Shown here in pieces: positions 21,835-33,789 of a stretch of DNA of 64,000 nucleotides. Positions within the stretch are counted from its first letter, which is position 1. The number at the start of each line of letters is the position of its first letter. The notes under the pieces are model-generated. The model saw only the letters and a list, made by a program, of their open reading frames with translations, had not been told where the DNA came from and did no database searches. A program made the position numbers and the translations under genes. The stretch comes from Theocolax elegans (Eukaryota > Arthropoda > Insecta > Hymenoptera > Cerocephalidae), in contig CM047426.1 in NCBI GenBank assembly GCA_026168455.1, positions 59,880,396 through 59,944,395 of the forward strand, in the 5' to 3' direction.

Positions 21835-22699
21835 AATATTTTTTTACCACCCAAAATATGAACAAAATGCTGATGAAAACCTAGCATTAAACGTTATTGA
21901 TAAGAATCTACAATTGAATGGATATTCTTTAAATAATTTTAATTTACCCGTTATATCTACATTTATAGAAGATTATGCTGATAAATCAACAACACATAAC
22001 AAAAGTTGCACATTTACTGAAATAAACGTCAACGTAAATTCTTTAAAAAATCATAACAAAGACATTTTCGATACTATCGTGCAACATTTAAAAATTGAAG
22101 ACAAAAAAAGCTTTTTTATTGATGGACCAGGAGGAAGTGGGAAAAGCTGTTTACTTAATGTTCTAATAGACTATCTTAAATTCTCAAACATTTCATTTTT
22201 ATGTGTTGCTTGGACAGGGATTGCACCAAATGTATTACATAACGGGAAAACAATACACACAACATTTAAACTACCACTTAATATCACAGAATTTACTATA
22301 TGTAATATTAAATCTAATTCAATAGATGGTAAAAATTTAAAAGAAGTTTAAATTATAATATGGGATGAAATATCTATGACATCGAAATATGCTTTTGAAG
22401 CAGTCAATCGCATATTTCAAGATATATGTAATAATAAAAAAATATTTGGTGGTAAAATGTTGGTTGTTTCAGGCGATTTTAGGCAAACATTACCAAGTCG
22501 TACTGAAGTTATTGAAAATTCAGTTAAAAACAGTTACTTATGGCCGAATTTTATACGTATGACACTAAATGAAAATCTTCGAGTGACAGATAATGACAAT
22601 TATTTTAGGCAATGGTTATTAAATGTAGGTGAAGGTAAACGTTTAAATATGTATGAAGAAGAAAATGAACTGCTTGAAATCCCTCTTGATTTAATAACA
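21835..22699 (+). pseudogene. Helitron Pif1-type helicase, N-terminal part
   Basis: Frame 21914-22351 carries Walker A DGPGGSGKS (residues 70-78) and AWTGIAPNVLHNGKTIH (motif Ia). A TAA at 22349-22351 interrupts, and the same frame continues with IIWDEISM (Walker B), VVSGDFRQTLP (motif III) and RMTLNENLRV. Coding continues to the 8-bp target site at 22692-22699, where the LOA-like LINE is inserted. The helicase would unwind the donor DNA during transposition. The remainder resumes at 26386. Confidence 0.92.
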
Positions 22700-25600
22700 G
22701 CAAAAGCGCCTCGGCGATTTTAGCCAGACGCATGGCTGGGGTGCACACAGGCATATGCCTAATCCAAGAGCCTTGGCTATACAAAGGAAAAATTGCTGGT
22801 TTAAATAATATAGGCACCCTGATAAGTGGCAAGACTGACTCTGCAAGAGCGTGCATTATCGTCAAAGGCTTGCAGGCAGAGTCGGTGACAAGGCACTCCA
22901 CAAGGGATCTGTGTACCGCGCGCCTCACCTATAAATCGGTGGGTGGTACAAAAAGAGTAATTATGGTGGCGGCAGCGTATTTCCCCTATGAAATGACGGT
23001 TTGCCCGCCAGAGGAAGTAGTATCTCTAATTAGAGAATGCGAAGATAGTGGTGTAAGCCTAATAGTGGGATGTGATGCAAATGCACATCACACAGTATGG
23101 GGCAGTACTAACTGCAATAGCAGAGGAGAAAAACTAGTGGAGTATTTATGCTCTACAAGCATGGACATTCTGAATAGAGGGAGTAGACCCACTTTCCAAA
23201 ATGCTATAAGAGAAGAAGTCATTGACATAACGATTGCATCGAGAGGTAGCGATACGTGCGTCACTGACTGGAGGGTGCTAGACGAGGTCTCTATGTCGGA
23301 TCACAATTATATTGCCTTCCGCATAGGAGGACTCAGTACAGTCTATAATTGGACAAGAAATCCAAGGAAGACAAACTGGGCGGGCTATAGGGAGGAACTC
23401 AGGGCAAGGATGGGTGGTTTCCCTGTATCATATGGCACAGCAGAGGACATCGATCATTGCTGCGGTTTCCTAAAAAACGTAATAGTGGGCTCGTACGAGA
23501 ACAATTGTGAGTTGAGAAGAAAAGCTGAAACCAAGGGGGCACCCTGGTGGAACCACTTTCTAGAAAAACTCAGGAAGAAGGTCAGAAAGCTCTACAATAG
23601 GTCCAAGCGCACAAAGAGTGAGATGGACCTAAGGCTTTTCAGAACGGCACAGAGGGAATATAAGAAAGAGATAGAGAAAGCCGCAGTGGAAGGGTGGAGG
23701 AGTTATTGCAGTAAACAGAAAACTGTATCAGATACAGCTAGGCTCTGCAACATACTCCAAAATCCAAAGAAACCTGCGGTAGATTCTATCAGAACAAAGG
23801 AGGGAAGCTGGACCAAAGATGGTCAAGAAGCACTAACAAATTTATTGGAAACACACTTTCCTGACTACCGAGAGGAAGACTCTGACGACAGATGGGGTCT
23901 CTCGGCACGAGGGGAAGATTGGAGAATGGCAAGATATATTACAGGCAAAGAAAGGATTAAGTGGGCATTAGGTACATTTGAACCGTATAAGGCGCCGGGA
24001 CCGGATGGTATCTTTCCGGCACTGCTACAGCAGGGCGGAGACATACTCATTCCGGCTCTGGAAAAACTTTATCGAGCATGTCTTGCTCTAGGATATATAC
24101 CGATAGGATGGAGATTGGCAAAAATAGCCTTTCTACCAAAGCTAGGAAAAGTGCAACACACTACATCTAAGGATTTTAGGCCGATAAGTCTTACGTCGTT
24201 TGTATTAAAAACACTGGAAAGACTTGTCGATAGATATATCAAGGAGACGCCTCTCCGAAGTGAACCGCTGCACTGCCGACAGCACGCCTATCAGGCAGGC
24301 AGGTCGGTGGACACAGCACTGGTAGATGCGGTAGGTTTTATTAAAAAGGGTATGGAAGATAGAGGTATGGTGCTGGCGGCTTTTCTAGATATAGAAGGGG
24401 CCTTTAACCATACTACCAGAGAATCGATTACAAGAGGAATGAAGGATCATAAGATTCCTGGGACCGTCATCAGATGGATAAGCAATATGCTAAACTCCCG
24501 GGTAATAATGGCAAACTGGGGGTCATACAGTAGTACTGGAAAAGTAAGAAAAGGATGCCCACAAGGAGGGGTGTTATCACCAACTCTTTGGTGCCTTGTT
24601 GTGGATGACCTGATTCGTGAATTAAATGAATCAGGTATTTACACTCAGGCCTATGCGGACGATGTGGTCATCATGGTAAAAGGGGATGATGAGAATATTC
24701 TGGCGGGTCTTATGCAATGTGCACTTGGACTCGTGGAAAATTGGTGTAAACGGGTAAAACTTGGTGTGAACCCCAGCAAGGTCAATATCTTGCTATGTAC
24801 AAGTAGATATAAGACCAAGCCAATTGTGGGCCTCCGATTACAGGGGACCCCAATTGAATTGAGCAAAGAAGTTAAATTCCTGGGTGTGGTAATTGACTCT
24901 AGGCTCAACTGGGGGAAACATGTAAAGGCAAAGTGTGATGCAGCAGTAAACACTTTCTGGGTCTGCAGAAGAGCGTTTGGTAGATCTTGGGGACTTGGTC
25001 CTGAGAAGGTTAGGTGGTTGTATGAAGCCATCATTAAACCAAGGCTCATGCATGGAGCCCTGGTATGGTGGAGTAAATGCAATATTAAGGCACACATCAA
25101 GACCCTGGATAAAGTCCAGAGAATGGTTATGCGGGGTATTACAGGCTCAATGCGCACGACACCAACGGTCGCATTGGAGACCTTGTTAGATCTTCCCCCA
25201 TTAAATGCGGAAATTAGGACATGTGCTTACAAAGCATTCTGCAGGCTCTTCGGAACGGCAGATTGTAAGTTGTTCAGGGATAAAGAGCTGATAAGTCAAA
25301 CATTGCCACTTATCGAAGAAAGAGGGTGTGATAAAATGTCGGAGAGGATCTTCTTCTCCAAACCATACAAAATCACTTATCCAGATAGAAAAGAATGGGA
25401 GGAAGGATCACACGAGCTACTGAAAGGTAGCACAGTGTGGTTCACGGATGGTTCTAAGAATGAAGAAGGAGTTGGAGCTGGGGCGTGGGAGAAAGGGAGT
25501 GTGCTAGAAATAGTATGCTCACTCGATGCGCACGCCACAGTGTTCCAAGCAGAAGTAAGGGCCATTACTGAAGCGGCGGACAGCATACTGAATAGGGGGA

Positions 25601-26377
25601 TAAAGAATAGAACTGTTACCTTCTGTTCGGACAGCAAAGCTGCTCTAATGGCACTAGAAAGTAACACGATCACGTCAAAAGAAGTGTTGAAATGCAGAAA
25701 TGCACTGGAGTCCCTGGCTGTGCAAAATGTAGTAAATCTACTTTGGGTACCAGGTCACTCCGGAATAATAGGTAATGAAAAAGCGGACAAGCTAGCAGGC
25801 ATGTGAGCAAATCGGACACGAGCAAAGCATTGCAGTGTGGCCCTACCTGCCTGTGAGATAAAAAGAACAACAAAGAGCTGGCTCAAGAGTGAGTTAATAA
25901 GAAAATGGAAACAAGAGAAAGGATGTAAACAAATGAAAGATCTTATAGGAAACAACCTGCCGGAGGAATGGATACACTCCCTAAAGAATCGAAGCAGAAA
26001 AACGCTTAGGTTAATGACGGGTTGGTTGACGGGACACTGGAATGTAGGGTACCATCTGGAGAAGATGGGGCTACGAGCCTCTAGTAAATGCAGATGGTGT
26101 GAAAAGGAAAAAGAAACAACGGCACATCTTCTCTGTAAATGCCCAGCTCTAATGGGCACTAGAATGAGAGTGTGCGGAAAGCCTCTGTTGGAAGCGGAGG
26201 AAATAAAGGAATTCAACCTGACGTCCTTTTGCAAGGTGGTTGAATGCATAAATAAGGTATTGCAAAAGAAAAATAGGTAAAATGGAGGCACAGCACAATG
26301 GGCATATTGGTCTGAGTGCTAGTTCGGCATGTCCCTGAGTTAGGGCCGCCGGAACACCTCCTGATCGAGACTAAGAC
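22700..26377 (+). mobile_element. 5'-truncated LOA/Jockey-like non-LTR retrotransposon (LOA-1)
   Basis: The element is bounded by an 8-bp direct repeat TAATAACA (22692-22699 and 26378-26385). It starts inside the endonuclease N-terminus, the 5' truncation expected of target-primed reverse transcription. It ends CTAAGAC next to TAATAA, consistent with the (TAA)n tails of related elements. Length is 3678 bp. Removing it with one target copy rejoins the Helitron helicase in frame. GC content is clearly higher than the host Helitron. A single internal stop makes it younger looking than its surroundings. Confidence 0.9.
22702..26280 (+). pseudogene. LOA-1 ORF2: endonuclease, reverse transcriptase, RNase H, zinc knuckle
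   Basis: The frame is open from the truncated 5' edge; the ATG at 22732 is internal to the original protein. The apurinic-type endonuclease has LIQEPW near residue 11, GCDANAHH near 113 and SDHNYIAF near 193. RT spans about 400-700 with KDFRPISLTSF, AFLDIEGAFN, GCPQGGVLSP and YADD at 641-644. RNase H follows from about 900 (FTDGSK, AEVRAI, CSDSKAAL, GHSGIIGNEKAD). A TGA at 25804-25806 interrupts, then the same frame gives a C-terminal CX2C...HX4C knuckle (CRWCEKEKETTAHLLCKC) to the stop at 26280. RNase H plus RT style indicates the LOA group or a relative within Jockey/I-like LINEs. Confidence 0.9.
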
Positions 26378-26385
26378 TAATAACA

Positions 26386-27110
26386 AAAGAAAATGATATC
26401 ATTGCAGAAATTTTTGGAAATGAAATAAAAATAAATGATAAAGATTTAAATGATAAAGTTATATTAGCCCCCACCAACAACGACGTAATTGAAATAAATA
26501 ATAAAATTTTGGCTATAATGGAAGTGCAAATTATTGAATACTTAAGTGTAGATATAGCAGAAGATGATAATGGAGAAAACTTAGATGTCATGTTACCTAC
26601 AGAATTGCTTAATTCCCTTAAACCTAATGGACTTCCTCTACATAAATTACAATTAAAAGTAGGTGCAATAGTAATTCTTCTAAGAAATTTAAATGTGAAT
26701 GAAGGTCTTTGTAATGGAACAAGATTATTAGTAACAAAACTTATGAAACATTTAATTAAAGCAGAAATTATAAGCGGAAAAAAATTGGGAAATTAGTTTT
26801 AATACCAACAATCACTTTGTCATCATCTAAAGAAGATATACCATTCAACATGCGCAGAAAACAATTTCCCATTCGATTAGGTTTTGCAGTGACTATTAAC
26901 AAATCACAAGGACAGTCATACAAACAAGTTGGTATCTATTTACCATCTCCAATTTTTAGCCATGATCAATTATACGTAGCTCTTTCAAGAGCTAAAAGTA
27001 GAAAAAATTTAAAAATATTACTGTTAAACAATGCAAAAATAGAAAATGATAAATTAAAAAATAAACACAAAATTTATACTAAGAATATAGTGTTTAAAAA
27101 AGTATTGTAA
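26386..27110 (+). pseudogene. Helitron Pif1-type helicase, C-terminal part
   Basis: This continues from the target-site copy after LOA-1. ENDIIAEIFG, VILAPTNND, LPTELLNSLKPNGLPLHKL and VGAIVILLRNLN...GLCNGTRL are readable. A frameshift near 26795 leads to the 26817 frame with [11 protein letters not shown] (motif V) and YVALSRAKS (motif VI). The stop is at 27108-27110. These are standard C-terminal Helitron helicase blocks. Confidence 0.9.
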
Positions 27111-28540
27111 ATATGTAGACGAAAATTTATACACATTTTATATAAATTTTATAAATAAATAAAAATGGAAGCATGAAAAAAAACATTAAAATATTACAAC
27201 TATTGAATGATTAAAGTGAATATGCAAAATAATTAATAATTGTTTGCGCTGAAAATCATTAAAATACAATTGAAAACCGGCTGCAACATATCATATTGTA
27301 AATGACAACTCATTACATGAGTTATAATAAATAAAAAAAATGAAATATAAGAAAAATCCATTGAAATATTACTACTACTGAATCATTAAAATAAATATGC
27401 AAAATAATTGATAATTCTTTGCGCTGTAAATCATTAACATGATTAAAAACCGACTGCAACATATAATATTGTAAATGAGTACAAAAAAGTATATACTCAT
27501 TGCATCAATTACTAAAAAAATAGAAAATATAACAAAACTTCAGAAACAAGTAAAATTATATAATACTAAAACCAAAATTCCCATTAGATAAGCTATCTTC
27601 TGAAAACTTGTGTAACGAATTTAGTATCATGATTGCCGTAATATAATAAATATTTGCATTGAGCGTCATCAAAAAAGTATTAAAAGACAGGTTAAAATAT
27701 ATACTGTATCATGTAATTAATTATCTCGTTACAAAATGGAATTTGTAATAAAAAAAATATGACTCTTGAAATGTAACGGATAACAACATTGATATGTTGG
27801 CTAACGCTGGAAGGAAAAATTTATTTTACAGATCCACTGCCATTAACTATACTCGACAAATCAAAATAGCCTGCAGTTCGACAAAACTTACAGACTTCAA
27901 AAAAGAATCAGAGTTTCCCAAAAAACAACGACCTAAAGTTTAATTCTTATAATAACGTATAAACAGGTATTTAAAATTATTATTTAAAAACTTAAATTTG
28001 TTAAAATTTTACAATTAGAATTATATTTGCATATATCATGTATAAAATATTTCGACAGAGCCGCCATTTAGATACAATCACTCACCCAACGTGCGTAAAA
28101 AATGATTTTCATAACACTCAATTTTATAATAAAAATTACTATACAGATTCTATTAAGTACCAAAATTTTTAAATATGCATTATAAAAACCATCACTTTGA
28201 AATAATACTACATTCACATACAAATTAAAGCCATATATAACACAACGACAGTATATACCACTTTATAAAAAATTTTACCACCGCCATTGAAGAAAAATAT
28301 AATTTATGAGAGTATATAACATGCTTATATTTTATGTATTCTGTAAACACATTATATTACATCAATTTATTTAAAATTACGATACCCCCCCCCCCCCCAA
28401 ATGGAAATTATTTTATGTGTGTGCATTTTAAATATATTAAATATATGGACATATTTCACTTTCTTTCTGAACACACGCACACACACCTTCTTTATAATAA
28501 CCTATAATGATTATTTTTACACAGACACAATATATATATA
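27111..28540. other. AT-rich region with diverged tandem repeats
   Basis: No gene. About 27166-27345 and 27346-27525 are two diverged tandem copies of about 175 bp (shared AATATGCAAAATAATT, TTTGCGCTG, ACCG(G/A)CTGCAACATAT). A run of 14 C lies at 28385-28398. Part of this (27740-27995) reappears diverged at 30350-30625. It may include the 3' end of the Helitron, which I could not place. Confidence 0.55.
27740..27995 (+). repeat. dispersed repeat, copy A (copy B at 30350-30625)
   Basis: CTTGAAATGTA..., GGATAACAACATTGATATGTTGG and CTAACGCTGGAAGG here match CTTGAAATGTATACC, AATAACAACATTCATATGTTGG and CTAACGCTAGAAGG on the other side of the foldback. Both are followed by similar TTTAAAATTATNAAATAAA-type sequence. 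Orientation is the same. Sequences are considerably diverged. Confidence 0.5.
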
Positions 28541-28544
28541 TATA

Positions 28545-30210
28545 TGGGTGGTTCTCTGTGACATCGAAGATGAAAAAAATAAATATTGCTATAACTGTGG
28601 TAATATGTTTTAGAGGTATCCAGTAGTTCTCCTGAATTTTTTCAGATTTTTTCTGGGCCATAATTTTAAGTTACAGAGAGTCAAAGTTGACATTTTAGCA
28701 CTTTTTTGCATTATATGCCCATTTTCATGAATTTTTAGCTCCCAGGGGATGCATTTTTCACTAAAAACATAAGTATGACTTTTTTTGTAAAATTTTTCGA
28801 ACTTTTCAGTAAAAATACTTTTAAAGACATAAATGTATGCTGTCACACTCTTGTAAGCCATTTAAACCTTAAATAGTGAAAATCAGCAATTCTGCTCCGG
28901 ACTCTGGTAACCTAATACTGTCTAAAAGATGTCTTTTTATAGTCAGAAACTGCCTAAAAATTTCCAGAGTGGGTCTAAATCATTAAGATCACTTATGGTC
29001 AAAATATCCGGGAAAAGTGCCCGAAATATTAATAGAAACGTATATTTGTTGCCTTATAACGATGAATCTAGTAGCATGATCATTCCAAAAAAATTTATGC
29101 ACTTACCTTGGAATGGTAGAAAAGTATCTCCACTTGTTTCAGTATCCATCTAATCCCCTGTAAGCTGCTAAAAATACAAATATTATTATACAAATGTAAA
29201 AAAATAATTTTTAAACATTTATAATGCTGCATTTTTAGTTTCACATCCCTTACAAGAATTATAATACTAATCTGAAGGATTACTATAAATATATAAACAT
29301 CATTATTACAATAACTGAATATACATATTTAATACAAAAGATATATAAATAAATCAGATATATAATTATAATCAATAATATGATAACGTGACAGGGACAA
29401 GTTTGTGAAATCTAAACAATGTATTGCTGAATAATAATAATAATAATGTTGATACTTTTATAGTAATCCTTCAGATTAGTATTATAATTCTTGTAAGGGA
29501 TGTAAAACTAAAAATCCAGCATTATAAATGTTTAAAAAATAATTTTTTATAATTTTATAGTAATATTTGTATTTTTAGCAGCTTACAGGGGATTAGATGG
29601 ATACTGAAACAAGTGGAGATATTTTTCTACCATTCCAAGGTAAGTGCATAAATTTTTTTGCAATGATCATGATACTAGATTCATCGTTATAAGGCAACAA
29701 ATATACATTTCTATTAATATTTCGGGCACTTTTCCCGGATATTTTGACCATAAGTGATCTTAATGATTTAGACCCACTCTGGAAATTTTTAGGCAGTTTC
29801 TGACTATAAAAAGTCATCTTCTAGACAGTATTAGGTTACCAGAGTCCGGAGCAGAATTGCTGATTTTCACTATTTAAGGTTTAAATGGCTTACAAGAGTG
29901 TGACAGCATACATTTATGTCTTTAAAAGTATTTTTAATGAAAAGTTCGGAAAATTTTAGAAAAAAAGTCATACTTATGTTTTTAGTGAAAAATGCATCCC
30001 CTGGGAGCTAAAAATTCATGAAAATGGGCATATAATGCAAAAAAGTGCTAAAATGTCAACTTTGACTCTCTGTAACTTAAAATAATGGCCCAGAAAAAAT
30101 CTGAAAAAATTCAGGAGAACTACTGAATACCTCTAAAACATATTCCCACAGTTATAGCAATATTTATTTTTTTCATCTTCGATGTCACAGAGAACCTCCC
30201 ATATATATAT
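28545..30210. mobile_element. foldback element with inverted arms of about 750 bp
   Basis: The left arm starts at TATATGGGTGGTTCTCTGTG and is mirrored nearly base for base by the right arm, which ends CACAGAGAACCTCCCATATA. The inverted arms cover about 28545-29330 and 29430-30210, around a centre of about 100 bp. Termini lie in TA repeats, so a TA target is possible but cannot be proven. The 74-codon frames on each arm (28929-29153 plus, 29593-29817 minus) are the same DNA read on opposite strands and are not evidence for a gene. A further right arm lies at 38544-39345. Confidence 0.85.
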
Positions 30211-30349
30211 ATATACTTATTTTTTACTTTTTGTCATATTTATTTTCTTTCTGTATTTAATTCTATCATTATTAGCGTCAAAATTTAACAGTATACTTTT
30301 CTTTCCTTAACTTACACTGTTACAGAGCCCTTATTATGTTACTATTGAA

Positions 30350-30625
30350 TGGATCATGCATTGAAAAAATATATGATTCTTGAAATGTATACCTTACCAG
30401 CACATCCTCGCCGTAAGAGTCGAATAACAACATTCATATGTTGGCTAACGCTAGAAGGATAAATATATTTTACGGAGCGTGTGTTACAACCATACACGAA
30501 AAATCTAAATGACTTCAGTACAACATGTCTTGGTCTGCAGGAAACGACATCAGGTTTTCATCAAATACACTATCCAAGAGCCTAACTCTCATCCAATAAT
30601 GTATAAATAGTTATTTAAAATTATC
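30350..30625 (+). repeat. dispersed repeat, copy B
   Basis: This is the counterpart of 27740-27995, right after the foldback, and is itself duplicated at 39479-39754 in unit 2. DNA at 30626-31100 is AT-rich with no gene recognised; a 62-codon and a 67-codon frame there are chance-like. Confidence 0.5.
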
Positions 30626-31110
30626 AAATAAAACGAAAACATTGGAAAGTCGACACAAAACATATCGAGTTCTCACACTCTTTTCAATCGTCTGTACAAT
30701 AGTAGTTACATGTAATTTTAAAGAAATTTTGATTAATTTTAAAACTTTGGTGGTAACTATCATATTTTGTTTATTTCTCAATTTTTTTTACAAAAACGAC
30801 ATCTCAGTCACCACATTAATTATACCATAATCCTCTTCGCAATGCGCAAATTATCATTGTTGGTGTTAAGGGTAGAGTACGGTTATAAAAACATTTTTGT
30901 AATTTTTATAAAATATTATGTGAAATGTCATGTTTATAAAATATATTATAAAAAATATTCTTTTTTGTAACTCCTGAGTAATTGAGTAAGATTAAATAAG
31001 TGTATACAATGTTGCAAATATAACACACTGTGATTTTTATTTTATTGATAAAAAAAATTGTTTATAACTGAATACTAGATTAATTAATTATATATTAAAA
31101 CAAAATGAAT

Positions 31111-31430
31111 TTAAACGACTCGGTCTAATACGTCGCACTCTGGCTGGTGGTCTTTCCCACCGCTAGATGGAGACGACTTTACTCGTTGGAGAGATTGTCG
31201 TCCTCCTCTATATATATATAGCCGCATAACATCTTGCTGGCGTCGCAGTTCATCTTGCGAGAGGCGTCTAAGGTATGATCTCCAGTTCCTTACTGAGGAG
31301 TCCAAACTGGGGATCGAGGACGAAACGCCTTTAATTTTTATTTTAATTTTTGTAAAAGGCCGTTACTCTGGGAAATTCCACCAACCATAGTGGACAAAGG
31401 GTATAATGGGTCTGCTTTATTCCAAAAATA
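31111..31430 (-). other. GC-richer island with unrecognised 64-codon frame
   Basis: This island of about 300 bp is much less AT-rich than its surroundings. On the minus strand, 31305-31111 reads a basic sequence with NWRSYLRRLSQDELRRQQ and no known motif. The frame is open upstream beyond the first Met. It could be a fragment of a transposon or captured gene. An identical copy is at 40240-40434. Confidence 0.3.
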
Positions 31431-31573
31431 AAGCATTTAGTTCGGAAAGACCGATAATTATATATAATTATATATTATTGTACGAACACAACGAATTTGT
31501 GAAATTTACATATTATATTTTATTTTACATTTTATTATTAAAATTTGTTATATTAAATATATTTTATTATATA

Positions 31574-31746
31574 CTAGCAACAATTCCTCGGTTGGTAACG
31601 CTCCCTCGGTCAAAATTACACTAAATATATATTTATTTATATATTTAAATTTTTAATTTATAAATTTAAGAAAAACATAAAAAATAAATGTATATTTAGT
31701 GTAATTTCGACCGAAGGAGCGTTACCAACCGAGGAATTGTTGCTAG
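31574..31746. mobile_element. 173-bp palindromic MITE at a TA target
   Basis: CTAGCAACAATTCCTCGGTT at the left is mirrored by AACCGAGGAATTGTTGCTAG at the right, with arms of about 70 bp. TA dinucleotides flank both sides (31572-31573 and 31747-31748). The arms differ at a few sites (CTCCCTCGGTCAAAA against TTTCGACCGAAGGAG). Size, palindromy and TA target suggest a Tc1/mariner-type MITE. The same element is at 40703-40875. Confidence 0.75.
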
Positions 31747-31748
31747 TA

Positions 31749-32676
31749 TATAAATATTTGTAATCATCAGTCAATGGTGTGCTACAATTCGTAGCCTCTA
31801 CGCCAATCTGAATGAGTATAAATAATTTAATTGTGGAGACTAAGTAAGTTGAATTGAAAATATTAATGTGGAAATAAAAAAATATTATTAAAATAACATT
31901 AGATGCAAAGATAAAGAAAATGTATGACAAAATTATAAATGTAATATATGTTTCGACTACAATTGCCAGTTGGTGTCGACAGTAAGGACTGGCGATCTAC
32001 CTTAGACATTGAAAATTACATTTATGTCGAAATTTACCAAGAACAATACTATTGAGTGGGGTATACGAGTATATTTAGAAGACTATCACTTACATGTATT
32101 AGAAAAGAAGAAAAACCCCTTAGTGGATAAAGATGAAAACAATCAATATTTTCTTGGGTAGGCGCAAACTCGACCACGAACGCCTAAATATGTTTTTATA
32201 GCGTAATACGCTCGTGAAATTTTATGGTATAATAAATTTAGCGCTCTGTACGAGCCAGAATATATAAATATTTGTAATCATCAGTCAATGGTGTGTTACA
32301 ATTCGTAGCCTCTTCGCCAAACAGAATGGGTATAGATAATTTAATTCTGGAGACTAAGTAAGTTAAATTGATAATATTAATGTGGAAATAAAAAAATATT
32401 ATTAAGATAACTTTAAATACAGTGATAAAGAAAATGTATGACAAAATTATAAATGTAGTAAATGTTACGACCACAATTACCAATTGGTGTCGACAGTAAG
32501 GATTGGCGATCTATCTTAGACGTTCAAAATAGAATTTATATCGAAGTATACCAAGAACAATACTATTGACTGGGGTATTATATATATTTAGAAGACTTTA
32601 TTACTTACATGTATTAGAAACCAAGAAAAAACCCCTAGTGGATAAAGATGAAAACAATCATCATGGATGTGCCAAG
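31749..32676 (+). promoter_or_regulatory. tandem 5' monomers of a LINE
   Basis: Two direct repeats of about 410 bp, starting near 31747 and 32264 (offset about 517 bp), share AAATATTTGTAATCATCAGT, GGAGACTAAGTAAGTT, GGTGTCGACAGTAAGGA and CCCCTTAGTGGATAAAG-like blocks. The second runs straight into the ORF1 ATG at 32677. A separate piece of about 110 bp (GGTAGGCGCAAACTCGACC, about 32157-32262) lies between them. Tandem 5' monomers act as promoters in some LINEs; here that is inference. Same layout at 40878-41805. Confidence 0.6.
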
Positions 32677-33789
32677 ATGGCGTCGAGTGAGAAACATCCT
32701 CCAGATAAACTCGACTGTAAAGTATACAAGTATTACCTAAGCAAGAAGCAAAACAGTGATACGCATCATTTGTGAAAGTGTATACCACAGAAGTGATTTT
32801 GAAAAAATAAAAAATCATAACTATGTGGGTGAAAACCTAATAATCTGTCCGGATCACAGACTTAAAGACATAACCTTACAATCAGGTCAACATATGTTAA
32901 GTGATGTGGCTAAAAAAATGATTGCTGCTATTAAATTAAAAAAGACAAAAGAATCAAGAGAAGATTTATTGCAAGAATTGCATAATAAAACAGTTGAGAA
33001 ACAAAATGCAAATATAGAAAATGAAGACAATGAAATCGAACATCTGATAGAAGAAAACACCTTATTGAAAGAACTAATTACTGAGTTAGAAGAAAAAAAT
33101 TCAATTAAAAAAGAATTAATAGAAATGTAGAAGCAAAAATATATGAAAAAGTAACAATTACAAAAACATAAGCAGAAGTTATAAGTGACATTAAACCAAA
33201 ACAGAAAAAAGTGCCTAAAATAACGGTAAAGACCAACGACCCAAAGCAAAAAAATACTATGGAATTGCTTCCGAGTTGCATTGTATCACATAAAGACATA
33301 CAGACAAAGTTCATACGTAAGAAAAATGACACCGAAATAGAAATAAGCTGCATGAATGCAAAAAGTGTAGAAGCAGTTGAGTCAGCACTAAGCGAATAGT
33401 TAAATAACATTAATATAGAATTACTTAAGAATATTAATACAGAAGAACAAGGAAATCAAAAGATAAAAATAGTAGGAATAGACAATGTTACACAAATGGA
33501 TGAGAATAATATTGAAAGTGACATTAATACAAGAAATTTCAGTCAATACAAAGAAGGTGGGAAAATCTTGCATATGTACAGTTATAAAAGAAATAAAACT
33601 AACACAGTCTTTATGGAAGTTATACCGGAAATCTACAAGTTTTTATGTGAAAGTGGTAATAAGGTTTTCCTAGGACATCAGTGCTGCAAAGTATACGATC
33701 TCATTAATACAACGCCTTGTTACAATTGTGCAAGATACGGACATAGTGCAGCAAAATGCAAAAATGAGACGGTATGCATAAAGTGCTAA
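32677..33789 (+). pseudogene. Jockey/CR1-like LINE ORF1 (RNA-binding protein), unit 1
   Basis: ATG at 32677 (AAGATGG context) opens MASSEKHPPDKLDCKVYKYY. Frameshifts lead through the 32756 frame, which has a strong coiled-coil (EDNEIEHLIEENTLLKELIT). The 33211 frame follows, then 33496-33789, which ends in zinc knuckles CYNCARYGHSAAKC and CIKC. Coiled coil plus CCHC is typical of ORF1 proteins that coat LINE RNA. The start resembles MASTNTDSNIDCKQLK at 50262, supporting it. At least three frame breaks make it non-functional. Confidence 0.75.

Larger units (their letters stand above)
18195..27110 (+). mobile_element. decayed autonomous Helitron interrupted by a LINE
   Basis: Plus-strand pieces appear in Helitron order: basic N-terminal repeats, a cysteine-rich Rep N-terminus, HUH replication initiator, linker and Pif1-type helicase, with a LOA-like LINE inserted at 22700-26377. 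About 5.2 kb remains after subtracting the LINE. Several stops and frameshifts make it dead. The termini are unresolved. TCATATTTACTAAAAATATA near 18199 is a weak 5' candidate (Helitrons start with TC), and no CTRR end with a preceding hairpin was found after 27110. Confidence 0.85.

Noticed and set aside
28929..29817. Nearly identical 74-codon frames on opposite strands, repeated at 38720
   Set aside because: The conservation follows from the inverted DNA arms and the duplication, so it gives no independent evidence of selection on a protein.
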